A stretch of 64,000 nt of DNA. It comes from Cafeteria roenbergensis (taxonomy: Eukaryota > Sar > Bigyra > Bicosoecida > Cafeteriaceae). Shown here in pieces: positions 1 to 10,407 of the stretch (position 1 is the first letter of the stretch; every line of letters starts with the position of its first letter). The DNA is taken from positions 1-64,000 of the forward strand of contig VLTN01000063.1 of assembly GCA_008330645.1 (NCBI GenBank), in the 5' to 3' direction. A program made the translations under genes and the position numbers. The notes under the pieces are model-generated. The model did not search any database and was not told the origin of the DNA. It saw only the letters and a list, made by a program, of their open reading frames with translations.

Positions 1-2017
1 GGCCGGCGCACGGGCAGCAGCTTGCAGGTACGCTGGATGGGTGGCTCGTCAGCGGTACGGAGGGAGCGGCTGAACCGGGGCATCAGCCAACACCGACAAG
101 CGGAGGCCAGACGGTCGGCGGAGGTGCGGCTGCCGCCAGCGCGGCGGGGAGCGGCGACCGAGATGACGACGAGCGGCGGCGGCGCAGCGGCAGCTAGTGC
201 GGCTGGCGCTCCAAGCGGCCAAGAGACATCTGATGCCGCACAGCCGAGAGCGGATGCGGCACAGGTCTACTCGGTCAGGCGAACGCCGGCGATCGGGTTG
301 GCCAGGGACGGACCCGACGCGGACGCGGACGGCAACGACCCCAACTGGAAGGGCATCTCGCTCAAGAAACTCGTGAGGAGCTCGCTGAAGCGCTCAGAAC
401 GCAGCGATGCGACCAAGGAGGTGGGCGACATCCTGCTGCGATGCGAGGAGGTCGCCAAAGGGAGCCTACCGGGACTACGAGCGGGACAGCAAGGAGTACA
501 AGGACGCCTGCACCGAGGCACGGTACTTCAGGCCGGACAAGGACTGCGTCGTGGGCAAGGAGGCCGACCTTCATGCCGCCAGGGTGAAGAAGCGCTACCA
601 GCTGGCGCACGTGTGGAGGTCGGACATCGCGGGGGCTGTCGAGGGCCTGGAAGAGCTGCGCGCCGAGATCGAGGAGCTGGCGCTGGAGGCGATGATGGAG
701 CTCAGATCTGACGACGAGTCGTCGGATGACATGGAGGCAACTGCAAACCTGGTGGAGGAGTTCATCAGGGCATGCAAGGGAGCCCGCTGCCTGGCCGCAG
801 CGACAGGGTTCGAGGGCTTCTTGCCCGACACCCTGGGTAAGCTGCCGGGCGAGCTGAAGGCCAAGCTCCGCAAGTTCCGGCTGGCCAAGGCGCGCAGGGC
901 CTGCACAGCACGCTGCAGGGGCCGAGGCGCTGGCCAAGGGCACGACGGAGAAAGCGTGTCGCCAACATCGATGACCCGCCATGTTCCGCGTCATGAGCGA
1001 CCTGGTCGCGTTCCGGGAGGCATGCGTGCCGGGGAACACACTACTGGCTCCGCAACACGATGATGGGACCCCGCGGGCTCACGGACGAGGAGTTTGCGGT
1101 GGTGGAACGCTACCGCATCGGAGCCTCCGAGGCCGACCACGTGGTGCCGGACGGCGTGTCGATCAACTGCGCGTGCATGCAGCGAGACACCACGCGAGAG
1201 GCACCGTCCACATCGGCGGGGTCTCCGGCGTGGCACACCACCTGGCGCGCTGCCGCTGCGGCAAGGGCTCCACCATCCGGGCGCACAACGACGTCGCGAC
1301 GTCCTGCACGCGGCGGTGCGCTCGGCGGGGCTGCAGTCGGTGGTGGAGCCCTCCAGCTGGCAGGACGGTCAGGCGCGCTTCGGGTCCCAGCCGGGGCTCC
1401 AGCGAGGCCGCGCGCAAGCGACCGGACCTGCGGGTGCACGTCGACTTCGAGACCACCCGTCTCGTCGACGTGCAGATCACCTCGGCGGTGAGCAAGTCCT
1501 ACGTGACGCAGGGCCTGCAGAACATGGACGCCTTTCTCGAGCGCCGTGAGAATGACAAGATGAGGGAGTACAAGAAGAGCTCAGCTACAAAGGACAACAT
1601 GAGCTCCATTGTGCCCTTCGTCATCACGACCACGGGACGCATGGGACCGGCGGCCTTCGCCTTCCTCAAGAAGGTGGCGGACACGGCCTTCGGCGACCGG
1701 CCGAGGGAGCGTGCGCGCTGGGCCTTCCGCTGGCTGTCGAGGCTGAACGAGGTCATCGCCAAGGGACTGGCGACCCAGCTGATCGGGCAGACGCAGTACC
1801 TGCGACAGCAGGTGGAGCGTTTGCGGCGAGCAGGGGCGGCTGAGTGGCGACTCGAGGCAGTGTGATGGGAGTGATCTGGGCTTGGGACTTGGGATTGTGG
1901 GTTTGGCGCGGTTTGTGACTCATTGGTGATGGAGTTGCTGGATTGGTGATTGGTGAGTCTGTGAATCGAGTGTGTGGTATGGTTACGCGAGTTTTCGACC
2001 CCCCCCAACGATGTTCA
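1..2017 (+). mobile_element. RLE-type LINE, copy 1 (5' cut by window edge)
   Basis: This is the 3' part of a non-LTR retrotransposon. Its first base matches position 3497 of the complete-ended neighbour, and the two copies stay almost identical to their shared 3' end, ACCCCCCCAACGATGTTCA. It covers the Ala/Gly-rich linker, a basic helical region and the C-terminal endonuclease domain, with CRCG then HND (about 1250-1290) and RPD...DVQI (about 1425-1475). That spacing fits the restriction-like endonuclease of early-branching LINEs (R2, NeSL and relatives). Compared with copy 2 it lacks about 120 bp after position 875 and has one base fewer near 1296, so its frame is broken. There is no poly(A) tail. 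The reverse transcriptase part lies outside the window or is missing. Confidence 0.85.
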
Positions 2018-5000
2018 CCAGCTGCGCTTCCAGTTCCTGGGCTGCCGAGACGGGTCGTGCAGGCTGGTCCATGCTGTCCGCACCGCGTTCGAGGAGGGAG
2101 GAGCCAAAACGGTGGTGGTAGCGTTGGACATGGCCAACGCCTACAACTCCGTCTCCAGACGCGCGATGATCGAGGAGGTGCGGCGGTTGGACGAGAAGCT
2201 CGTGCCGGCGGTGCTGGCGCTGTACGGCTCGTCCAGCCCGCTCCTCTTTGCCACGGACGAGGGCGAGGTCTTTGAGCTGGAGTCCAACAGGGGCGTGCGT
2301 CAAGGCGACCCGGCAGCGGGCGCACTGTTTGCGATCGCAGTGCACCCCCTGGTGGACGAGGTGAGGCGCGCCTTCCCAGATGTGCTCATCTTGCAGATGG
2401 CCGACGACACGACGCTGGTGGGCCCGAGGAGGAGCGCCTTCAAGGCAGCCCAGATGCTGGCCGAGCGGCTCAGCACGGTGGGGCTGCGGATGAACACCAG
2501 CAAGACCCAGGTGCTGTGCAAGCGAGGACAGCGCGAGGAAACGAAGGCCAGAATTCGGCGGGAGATGAAGCGGAGTAGGGACGAGCCAGGGTCCCCACCC
2601 TCGGTGCTGGAGGGGTGCCACCTCACCGAACGGAGCGTGGCGGTGCTGCAGTGTCCTGTGGGGGAGGACCTCTCACCGGAGGTGGCTCTAGAGCAGTCGA
2701 TGAAGCGACTAGAGAAGGAGTTCGGGCCGGCGGCGGAGCGCCTGCTCGCGGGCATCGAGGTCTGCGGGCTCAAGCGGGCGCACCACCTGCTGCTGTCGGT
2801 GGTGGGCCAGAAGTTCAGCTACCTGCACAGAGCAGCGGGTGCGGCGGCGGGCCAGGAGCTGGCGGTGTTCCATGCGGCGCTGCTGGCCAACCTGTCGGCA
2901 GTAGCGCACAAGACGGAGCTGGATGCGATCGGCCACGCGCTCTCGGACGAGATGTGCACGGTGACCGAGGACGACTTCCGTGAGGCCATGTCCAAGGCCA
3001 TCGAGGCGCTTGTTCGGGGGCTGCCGGACGAGCACGCAAGGCGGGAGGCGTGGTGGGCGCTCCTGGGCCGGGAAGCCGACGGTGTGACTCGGCTCGCATC
3101 GGCAGCGTCCAACCCGGCCTTGAAGAAGGGAGGCTACGCTCAGATGAGGCTGGCAAAGATGCTGAGCAAGGGCTGCAAAGCCGGTGGCATGGGCCTGCCT
3201 GGCGTGGCGCAGTTCCGCTTCGAGGCGACAGCGGGCTTCATCGAGGCCGTTCGGGACATGCGGAAAGGGCGGTTCGAGATGGCGCCACCGCCGGAGGAGG
3301 CCCTCGACGGACCCGGCACTGGTGGAGGCGGAGGCGAAGCGGCGTCGGGCAGTGGTGCCGGAGCGGGACCAGCCAACGCCGGCGAGGCGGAAGCGGAGGA
3401 TGAGTCAGGTGCGGCGGCTGCTGCAGCGGGCGGCACGCCGTGGGTGGACCACCCGGCGGTCGGAGAGAGCGAGTCCAAGGAGGACTGCGAGGAGGGGCCG
3501 GCGCACGGGCAGCAGCTTGCAGGTACGCTGGATGGGTGGCTCGTCAGCGGTACGGAGGGAGCGGCTGAACCGGGGCATCAGCCAACACCGACAAGCGGAG
3601 GCCAGACGGTCGGCGGAGGTGCGGCTGCCGCCAGCGCGGCGGGAGCGGCGACCGAGATGACGACGAGCGGCGGCGGCGCAGCGGCAGCTAGTGCGGCTGG
3701 CGCTCCAAGCGGCCAAGAGACATCTGATGCCGCACAGCCGAGAGCGGATGCGGCACAGGTCTACTCGGTCAGGCGAACGCCGGCGATCGGGTTGGCCAGG
3801 GACGGACCCGACGCGGACGCGGACGGCAACGACCCCAACTGGAAGGGCATCTCGCTCAAGAAACTCGTGATGCGGGCGCTGAAGCGCTCAGACCGCAGCG
3901 ATGCGACCAAGGAGGTGGGCGACATCCTGCTGCGATGCGAGGAGGTCGCCAAGGGAGCCTACCGGGACTACGAGCGGGACAGCAAGGAGTACAAGGACGC
4001 CTGCACCGAGGCACGGTACTTCAGGCCGGACAAGGACTGCGTCGTGGGCAAGGATGCCGACCTTCATGCCGCCAGGGTGAAGAAGCGCTACCAGCTGGCG
4101 CACGTGTGGAGGTCGGACATCGCGGGGGCTGTCGAGGGCCTGGAAGAGCTGCGCGCCGAGATCGAGGAGCTGGCGCTGGAGGCGATGATGGAGCTCGGAT
4201 CTCACGACGAGTCGTCGGATGACATGGAGGCAGCGGCAAACCTGGTGGAGGAGTTCATCAGGGCATGCAAGGGAGCCCGCTGCCTGGCCGCAGCGACAGG
4301 GTTCGAGGGCTTCTTGCCCGACACCCTGGGTAAGCTGCCGGGCGAGCTGAAGGCCAAGCTCCGCAAGTGCCTGTACGGCGACGGGGTGACGGCGCGGGCG
4401 AACGAGCAGACCGAGGCGCCCTGGCAACGCAAGATGGTGCTGCACCACGATGACATGCTGCGCATCAAGCACGAGTGTGTCTTCCTGCGCCGTTTGGCCA
4501 AGGCGCGCAGGGCCTGCACAGCACGCTGCAGGGCCGAGGCGCTGGCTAAGGGCACGACGGAGAAGCGTGTCGCCAACATCGATGACCCGGCCATGTTCCG
4601 CGTCATGAGCGACCTGGTCGCGTTCCGAGAGGCATGCGTGCCGGGAACACACTACTGGCTCCGCAACACGATGATGGGACCCCGCGGGCTCACGGACGAG
4701 GAGTTCGCGGTGGTCACCCGCTACCGCATCGGAGCCTCCGAGGCCGACCACGTGGTGCCAGACGGAGTGTCGATCAACTGCGCGTGCGTGCAGGTGGACA
4801 CCACGGCGAGAGGCACCGTCCACATCGGCGGGGGTCTCCGGCGTGGCACACCACCTGGCGCGTTGCCGCTGCGGCAAGGGCTCCACCATCCGGGCGCACA
4901 ACGACGTCCGCGACGTCCTGCACGCGGCGGTGCGCTCGGCGGGGCTGCAGTCGGTGGTGGAGCCCTCCAGCTGGCAGGACGGGCAGACGCGCTTCGGGTC

Positions 5001-5442
5001 CCAGCCGGGGTCCAGCGAGGCCGCGCGCAAGCGACCGGACCTGCGGGTGCACGTCGACTTCGAGACCACCTGTCTCGTCGACGTGCAGATCACCTCGGCG
5101 GTGAGCAAGTCCTACGTGACGCAGGGCCTGCAGAGCATGGACGCCTTTCTCGAGCGCCGTGAGAATGACAAGATGAGGGAGTACAAGAAGAGCTCAGCTA
5201 CAAAGGACAACATGAGCTCCATTGTGCCCTTCGTCATCACGACCACGGGACGCATGGGACCGGCGGCCTTCGCCTTCCTCAAGAAGGTGGCGGACACGGC
5301 CTTTGGCGACCGGCCGAGGGAGCGTGCGCGCTGGGCCTTCCGCTGGCTGTCGAGGCTGAACGAGGTCATCGCCAAGGGACTGGCGACCCAGCTGATCGGG
5401 CAGACGCAGTACCTGCGACAGCAGGTGGAGCGTTTGCGGTGA
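2018..5442 (+). pseudogene. LINE reverse transcriptase - restriction-like endonuclease polyprotein (broken)
   Basis: Reverse transcriptase motifs are plain: ALDMANAYNS (motif A, about 2122-2151), NRGVRQGDP (B, about 2285-2311), MADDTTLVG (C, catalytic DD, about 2396-2422) and GLRMNTSKTQVLC (D). A low-complexity Gly/Ala/Glu linker follows (about 3300-3690), then a conserved helical region. The endonuclease part has HHLARCRCGKG, HND and RPDLRV...DVQI, the pattern of a zinc knuckle plus a PD-(D/E)XK nuclease. The frame is open to about 4830. There a run of five G (four in copy 1) shifts it, and the endonuclease continues in another frame to the stop at 5442. The N-terminal part is missing, so this copy should not be autonomous. 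Confidence 0.85.
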
Positions 5443-5630
5443 GCAGGGGCGGCTGAGTGGCGACTCGTGGCAGTGTGATGGGAGTGATCTGGGCTTGGGA
5501 CTTGGGATTGTGGGTTTGGCGCGGTTTGTGATTCATCGGTGATGGAGTTGCTGGATTGGTGATTGGTGAGTCTGTGAATCGAGTGTGTGGCATGGTTACG
5601 CGAGTTTTCGACCCCCCCCAACGATGTTCA
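2018..5630 (+). mobile_element. RLE-type LINE, copy 2, 5'-truncated, head-to-tail with copy 1
   Basis: This copy begins abruptly in the reverse transcriptase domain, directly after the 3' end of copy 1, and ends with the same 3' terminus before unrelated sequence. A start inside the coding region is the usual result of incomplete target-primed reverse transcription. The 3' UTR (5443-5630) carries short GATTGGTGATTGGTGAG-like repeats present in both copies and ends in a C-run, not poly(A). The near identity of the copies suggests a young family. Insertion of one copy at the 3' end of another is a plausible origin; a segmental duplication is the alternative. Confidence 0.88.
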
Positions 5631-5720
5631 TTCATCTAATCTAAATCTAGGGCTGCTGTATAACTTGGTTGGCGTCGAAACGCAACCGCTAAACCTTGCG
5701 AGCGCATGTGGCTCTGCTTT

Positions 5721-6299
5721 CTACGGCAGAGCTGCACCTCGCCAATCGTCAATCGTTTTGCGCCCTCCGAGAAGCGAGCGCACCCGGTGGTCTAGCCCAC
5801 GTGGGCTTCCCGGGCGACCCCCCGTACCGTCTCGCGCGCGCGCCCCGTGTGGTGTGTGCGTGAACTCGTTTGACTCACCCTCCCGTCCCTCGGGCGACCC
5901 TGGCGGTCCCCGCCGAGCCGAATCTTTTGCCACTAGGTCAGCATCGGCGATTCTCGCCTCCACTCTGCCAACCAGAAATAAGACAGCAGGAGCTGGAGCC
6001 GCTGCCACGGCGTCGGCGTCGGCGCCGGCCTGAGGGCAGGTGGGGCAGGGTACGCACGCGCAGTTGCCCGAGCAGCCGCAGAGGAGAGTGAACGTCCCTG
6101 CAGCCGCCTCCATGGCCTCCAGACGTCGCTCCAGCTCGCTCACTGCCTGCCGCATAGACGTCGCCGGGAACATGACGTCGGCGGGCGGAAGCAGAGCCAA
6201 CGCCGCCTCGAGATCCTTCCGAATCTCCGCGTCGCTGCTGCCACCGCCGCGCGCGTCGCCGCCTTCGCCGCGTGCGGCGCCAGCGGTGGCGGTGGCGGG
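5721..6299 (-). other. In-frame, coding-like continuation beyond the TGA of the membrane protein
   Basis: Directly after TGA the same frame stays open for 192 codons to a TAG. The first half looks like real protein: an acidic stretch with EIRKDLEAALALLPP, then an amphipathic helix MRQAVSELERRLEAMEAA and a cysteine cluster CGCSGNCACVPCPTC. The second half runs into the left inverted-repeat arm. No GTGAG donor exists on the minus strand in the last 200 bp before the TGA, so splicing it out would break the intron rule seen elsewhere in the window. Options are TGA read-through, a mutation, a sequencing error, or a separate gene starting at an internal Met near 6170. Other genes here end normally at TGA, so a changed code is unlikely. 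Confidence 0.4.
5847..5985 (-). repeat. Left arm of an imperfect inverted repeat
   Basis: Read on the minus strand this segment matches 9536-9678 on the plus strand. The best core is about 60 bp around ATTCGGCTCGGCGGGGACC, nearly identical, and similarity extends to both sides over about 140 bp. The outer end begins GTGTGGTGTGTG. The arm overlaps the downstream continuation of the membrane-protein frame. It could be a terminal inverted repeat or one of two oppositely oriented copies of a dispersed repeat. Confidence 0.7.
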
Positions 6300-9200
6300 T
6301 CAGCCGGCTATTGTGGGGCGGGTGGGGCCGCCGGGCCCTGATGTTGGTCCTGGTGCCCCAGCCTCGGCATCCACCGCGCCGCCGCCGAGCCCGAGAGACC
6401 ACTTTCGCAGGCCGGACGCGACCGCGCGTAGCAGAGCCAGTGACCCAACTGACGCCGCGGCAGCGACCGCCAGCGCATCGGCCGCTGCGACGGGCGAAGC
6501 AGAGCCAGCGGCAGAGCCAGCAGCAGAGCCAGCGGCCGGGAGGCGGGCCATGGCGCGGAAGGCCTTGGCGTCAATGATGGAGCATGCCTGCGCAATTCTC
6601 TCCCGAGTCTTGGCCCCTAGTTCAAGCGCAAATATGAGCAGGAGTCCCTTCGCCAGCGCGGCGAGGATAAGCCCCATGTACACCGGCTGCACGAAGACGG
6701 CGAGGACCAGCCCCAGCGCCAGCACCATCAGCAGCGACGTCACCACGAGGGCCACGGCGCCGCTCGCCGGCCGCAGCGTGGACGTCTTGGCGTCGAGGCG
6801 GAACACCGGGAACACGGAGGGGGGCGCCACCATCTGCACGGCAGAGCCCATTCCAGAAGTGGCAGAGCTGGCACCAGCCGCGTCAGCAGAGCCAAAGGGG
6901 TTCCCGAACAGGCCGCCCCAGCGCGCGACCACCACGAGGCCGATGCCTGCTAGCGAGAGTGCCACCAGCAGCCACGACGCCGCGGCCAGCCCCATGGACA
7001 CGCCCACGCGACCGGCCAGGCCCTCAACGACGGAGAGTGCCGCCCCTGCGACGACGAGCAGGGCCACCAGCGCGGCGACGGCCCACTCCGCCGCGGGCGG
7101 GACCCACCCCCTGTTTACGGCCGCCGTGACGGCCAGCGCAACGAAGCAGCTGATCACCACGTAGGCGGCGAGGATGCCCGCCACCACGGCCGGCTCCCCA
7201 AAGACGAGAATTCCCGCGACACCAAAGCCGACGATGACTGCCTGGCCGAGGCCGAGGCAGACGTAGACGAGCACACTTCCCTTCCAGCGGTCGTCTGACC
7301 ACTTGTAGAGGGCCGTTCCCATCAGGACGGCGAAGGGCACCATCGCAAAGGCGAACACGATGCCGAGCGGAGTGCGGCCGGGAAAGTCTGCCGGGTCCGA
7401 GTGGGCCGCCACGGCGAGCGGCGTGAAGGCCCCCACGTGCAGCGCCAGCGCCAGCACCACGCCGGCGGGGATGAACCAGTGCCACTGCAGGGTGCCGAAC
7501 CACTTGCGGGCGGCGAAGAATGCCGTTACCAGGGCGAGCACCTCGAGAGAGGCCATGAAACCGTACTCCGCCCGGCGCAGCCCCAGGTTGAACACGAGCG
7601 CGAAACCGATGAGCAGAGCCACAACGGACACGACAGCCGCAACCATGACGTTGTTGCGGCCACGGCCGCCGCTGCAACAGCCGTCAGTGCCGGCCTTGAG
7701 GCCCTCGCTGGTGGCGCCGGCGGCCACGCCCGCAGCGGCGATCATAGCGTTGAACCGGGCACGGGCCGCCGCCGCAGCTGACGGTGACGGCGCCGGTGCC
7801 GGTGACCCAGCACCAGCACCAGCACCAGTATCGCCGCCGGCACCGCCACCGCCACCGGCGGCAGCAGCGGCGGCTGCTGGAACTGCCCCATCGGCCTCCG
7901 CCTTGGATTCAGCGGCAGTCGCAGCCGCCGCACGCGCCAGTCCGCCGCACATGGTGCCCCGAGGGCAGCAGCAGAAGCACCACCCGAACCCTGCCGGCAG
8001 AGCTAGCGCGTAGTCGTCGCGCTGCCACTGGCCGTAGACGCCCGCCACGAGCGCCGCCACCGCCGGCAGGAACGAGGTGCAGGCCAGCAGCACATAGGAA
8101 GTGGTCCCCGCGTAGATGAGGCCGCCAAGCCCGGCGACGGCCGCCACGGTGACGGCAGCGCTCGTTAGCGCCTTGGGGGAGGTTAGGTCACCGCTGGCCC
8201 GCGAGTAGAATGCCGACGTCAGCCTGAGGCCGAGGAAGCCGACGACGACGAGGAGGGCCCCCAGGCCGTAGGTCCACTGGGGCTGTTGGCGGCCGAGGAC
8301 GTCGACGAGGGCGCTGGGGAATGCGGGGGAGGACTCTAGGAGGGCGAAGAAGGCGCCGATGAGGGCGGCGAAGGCGGCGGTGAGGGCGAGGAGGAGGGTG
8401 GCGGGGCTGGAGAGGACGTCGGAGGCGGCGGAGGCGGAGGCAGAGGCGGCGGCGCCGCGGCCGCAGTGGTGGAGCGGTCCGAACACGCCCGCGCAGGGCG
8501 CCGAGCGGCCAGAGGAGGAGGAGGGGGGAGGGGGGGGCGCCTGCGCCGAGGCGGTGGTTTCGCCGCTGCCGCTGCCGCTGCCGCTGCCGCTGCCGGCCGC
8601 AACGGTCACGGCTGTGCGGGCAGCGAGCGGAGACACAGTGCCGGCAGAGCCGGCAGAGCCAGCAGAGCCGGCAGCGGCAGAGGCGGCGGCCTCGCTGTCG
8701 GCGGCACCGCCACGCTTTGCGTCAGCCGAGGCGTCCTCGGCGGCGTCCCCAGAGTCAAGCACCGCCCTTGCAAAGATACGCGTGACAAGGCGGTCGGCGA
8801 GGAGCAGGCCGAGAACGAGATAGACGAAGCAGTGGCCGATGAGCCAGAAACGGGCGCCGGGCGCGAAGACGAGCGCGCGGCAGAGCACGACGACGAGCGA
8901 TACGAAGCCCGTGGAGGTCACCAGCCCCCCCCTCCAGGCCAGCAGGATGCACCCGTCGGCCAGGAGCATGCTCCCCGCGGTGGTGACGCCGAGGAAGGGG
9001 CCCTCCTCGAGGCGGTTCGACTCTGCCAGCATCGCCACCACGGCCGCCAGAGCCGCCAAGCAGGCCACCGAAAGCCCGTACAATACTGCGGGCAGAGCCG
9101 CCGAGCCCGCTGACGCGGCGCGAAGCCACGAGGCTGACACCTCAACACTAGCGGAACTGGGCGCAACTGCCGCAGCGCCGTTGGGCGCAGCGGGACCGGG

Positions 9201-9482
9201 GCTGGACAAACCGGCAGAGCCGGAAGTGCTGGCAGAGCCGGCAAGACCCGTGGCGGGCGGTGCGGCGGGGTGGTGCTTGGGGCGGAGCGCCGAGGCGACG
9301 GGCGACCCCACGGTGTGGCAGGGGTCTGGCCTCGTGAGCGTGTGAAGGAAGAGGACCATACAGGCGGCGTTGGCGCCGAGGAGGACCCACCTGGTCGCGA
9401 AATAGCTGAAGGCGATGCTGCCGGGCGCGACGCCGGCGCGCAGCGAGCCGAAGAGCGCTGCGACGGGCTCAAAGGCGGGCAC
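6300..9482 (-). CDS. Polytopic membrane protein with about 18 transmembrane segments, family not recognised
   Basis: The open frame encodes about 1060 residues with 18 to 19 hydrophobic segments. Three Ala/Ser/Gly-rich soluble loops separate them: residues about 50-120, a long loop between the fifth and sixth segments, and one following a cysteine cluster CFCCCPRG. No transporter or enzyme motif is recognisable. The start is unclear. The frame has no ATG before Met at 9359, which would cut the first hydrophobic segment. It stays open to about 9535, encoding a signal-like stretch (VLIALAVSAALVP), and meets a stop inside the inverted repeat. An upstream exon or loss of the true 5' end are both possible. 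The frame stops at TGA (6300-6302), but coding-like sequence continues in the same frame. The gene is bracketed by inverted repeats. Confidence 0.6.
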   Translation of the reverse strand: MPAFEPVAALFGSLRAGVAPGSIAFSYFATRWVLLGANAACMVLFLHTLTRPDPCHTVGSPVASALRPKHHPAAPPATGLAGSASTSGSAGLSSPGPAAPNGAAAVAPSSASVEVSASWLRAASAGSAALPAVLYGLSVACLAALAAVVAMLAESNRLEEGPFLGVTTAGSMLLADGCILLAWRGGLVTSTGFVSLVVVLCRALVFAPGARFWLIGHCFVYLVLGLLLADRLVTRIFARAVLDSGDAAEDASADAKRGGAADSEAAASAAAGSAGSAGSAGTVSPLAARTAVTVAAGSGSGSGSGSGETTASAQAPPPPPSSSSGRSAPCAGVFGPLHHCGRGAAASASASAASDVLSSPATLLLALTAAFAALIGAFFALLESSPAFPSALVDVLGRQQPQWTYGLGALLVVVGFLGLRLTSAFYSRASGDLTSPKALTSAAVTVAAVAGLGGLIYAGTTSYVLLACTSFLPAVAALVAGVYGQWQRDDYALALPAGFGWCFCCCPRGTMCGGLARAAAATAAESKAEADGAVPAAAAAAAGGGGGAGGDTGAGAGAGSPAPAPSPSAAAAARARFNAMIAAAGVAAGATSEGLKAGTDGCCSGGRGRNNVMVAAVVSVVALLIGFALVFNLGLRRAEYGFMASLEVLALVTAFFAARKWFGTLQWHWFIPAGVVLALALHVGAFTPLAVAAHSDPADFPGRTPLGIVFAFAMVPFAVLMGTALYKWSDDRWKGSVLVYVCLGLGQAVIVGFGVAGILVFGEPAVVAGILAAYVVISCFVALAVTAAVNRGWVPPAAEWAVAALVALLVVAGAALSVVEGLAGRVGVSMGLAAASWLLVALSLAGIGLVVVARWGGLFGNPFGSADAAGASSATSGMGSAVQMVAPPSVFPVFRLDAKTSTLRPASGAVALVVTSLLMVLALGLVLAVFVQPVYMGLILAALAKGLLLIFALELGAKTRERIAQACSIIDAKAFRAMARLPAAGSAAGSAAGSASPVAAADALAVAAAASVGSLALLRAVASGLRKWSLGLGGGAVDAEAGAPGPTSGPGGPTRPTIAG

Positions 9483-9535
9483 CAGCGCCGCGGAAACAGC
9501 GAGGGCGATGAGAACCGGGGACGCCCGGCGGCACG

Positions 9536-9678
9536 CAGTTTATGTTTGGTGGAGTGGAGGCGAGGACTGCCAATGTTGTCCCCGTGGCTACAGATTCGGC
9601 TCGGCGGGGACCGCCAGGCTCGCCCGAGGGACGGGAGGGCGGGTTCAAACGATCGAGTCGAGCACACACACACCACTC
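9536..9678 (+). repeat. Right arm of the imperfect inverted repeat
   Basis: Partner of the repeat at 5847-5985, in opposite orientation and directly upstream of the membrane-protein frame. Both arms share the order GTGGAGGCGAG, a variable stretch, the GATTCGGCTCGG core, GAGGGACGGGAGGG and a CA-rich outer end. Both can be translated to a common peptide with the core DSARRGPPGSPEGREG, so the repeat may derive from coding sequence. Nothing in it resembles a tRNA promoter well enough to call it a SINE. Confidence 0.7.
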
Positions 9679-10407
9679 AGACTTCATGGGCGCGGCAGGC
9701 GCGGGGGGCGGCTGCGAAGCCCTACTTGGACTCAAACTGGTGGAGTGGCCCAGCAGGGCGAGCTTGCGAGCGGGTCTGACGGCCCGCGCTTGCTCTGAGT
9801 CAGTGCGGGCTCGGAGCGATTGCCGCAACCCGCGGACTGCGGCCGATCGCCTTGGGGGGACAGCAGCACCAGTTTGCCAAACCAGACTTGCTGGGTGGGC
9901 GAGGTTTGCAGCGCGGTGCTGCTACAGCGAGCCCTGGGCATCACCCGCGTGCTCGAAGATGCCGCTGCGAGTTCCCAGTCGCGAGAGAGTCGCGCCTGAG
10001 CGACCGGAAGCTGTTGAAATCGTTGACATGTGCCTGCTCTGCCTCGGGAGGATCTTTGGGCGCGAAGGACAATGCTTCCTGCTCAATCGACGAAGCGTCG
10101 TGGTGGTGGGAGCCACCCTTGTACGTCGGGACCATGGAGTTCGTGAATGTCGAGACTGACTGGTGGGCCGGACACAAGGCGAACGTTGGGCCAAAGAACG
10201 GGTGGGTGATCAGCGCGCGGTCGGCGAGGGACTGCCCGAAAGGCTTGAGAGGGAGCTGGTTGTCCTTTCCATCTGCGGCAAGACGAGGAGAAAGGCACAG
10301 ACAAGCGCGGGTGAGCATCGGCCTCAGTCTTTTGTGGCAACGAACGATGGGAAAGCCTGCGGAACAAGCTCGTTGCTGCTGCGTCGTGGCGATTTGCGCC
10401 GACAGTG
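9679..10407. other. Intergenic stretch, nothing recognised
   Basis: About 730 bp between the right inverted-repeat arm and the lipase stop. A plus-strand frame of about 200 codons starts inside the repeat and runs to 10159, but it lacks recognisable motifs and resembles the antisense frames common in this GC-rich DNA. No RNA gene or repeat was seen. Confidence 0.4.

Noticed and set aside
9542-10159. Plus-strand frame of 205 codons starting in the right inverted-repeat arm.
   Set aside because: Its only notable feature is the repeat-derived peptide; the rest has no recognisable character.
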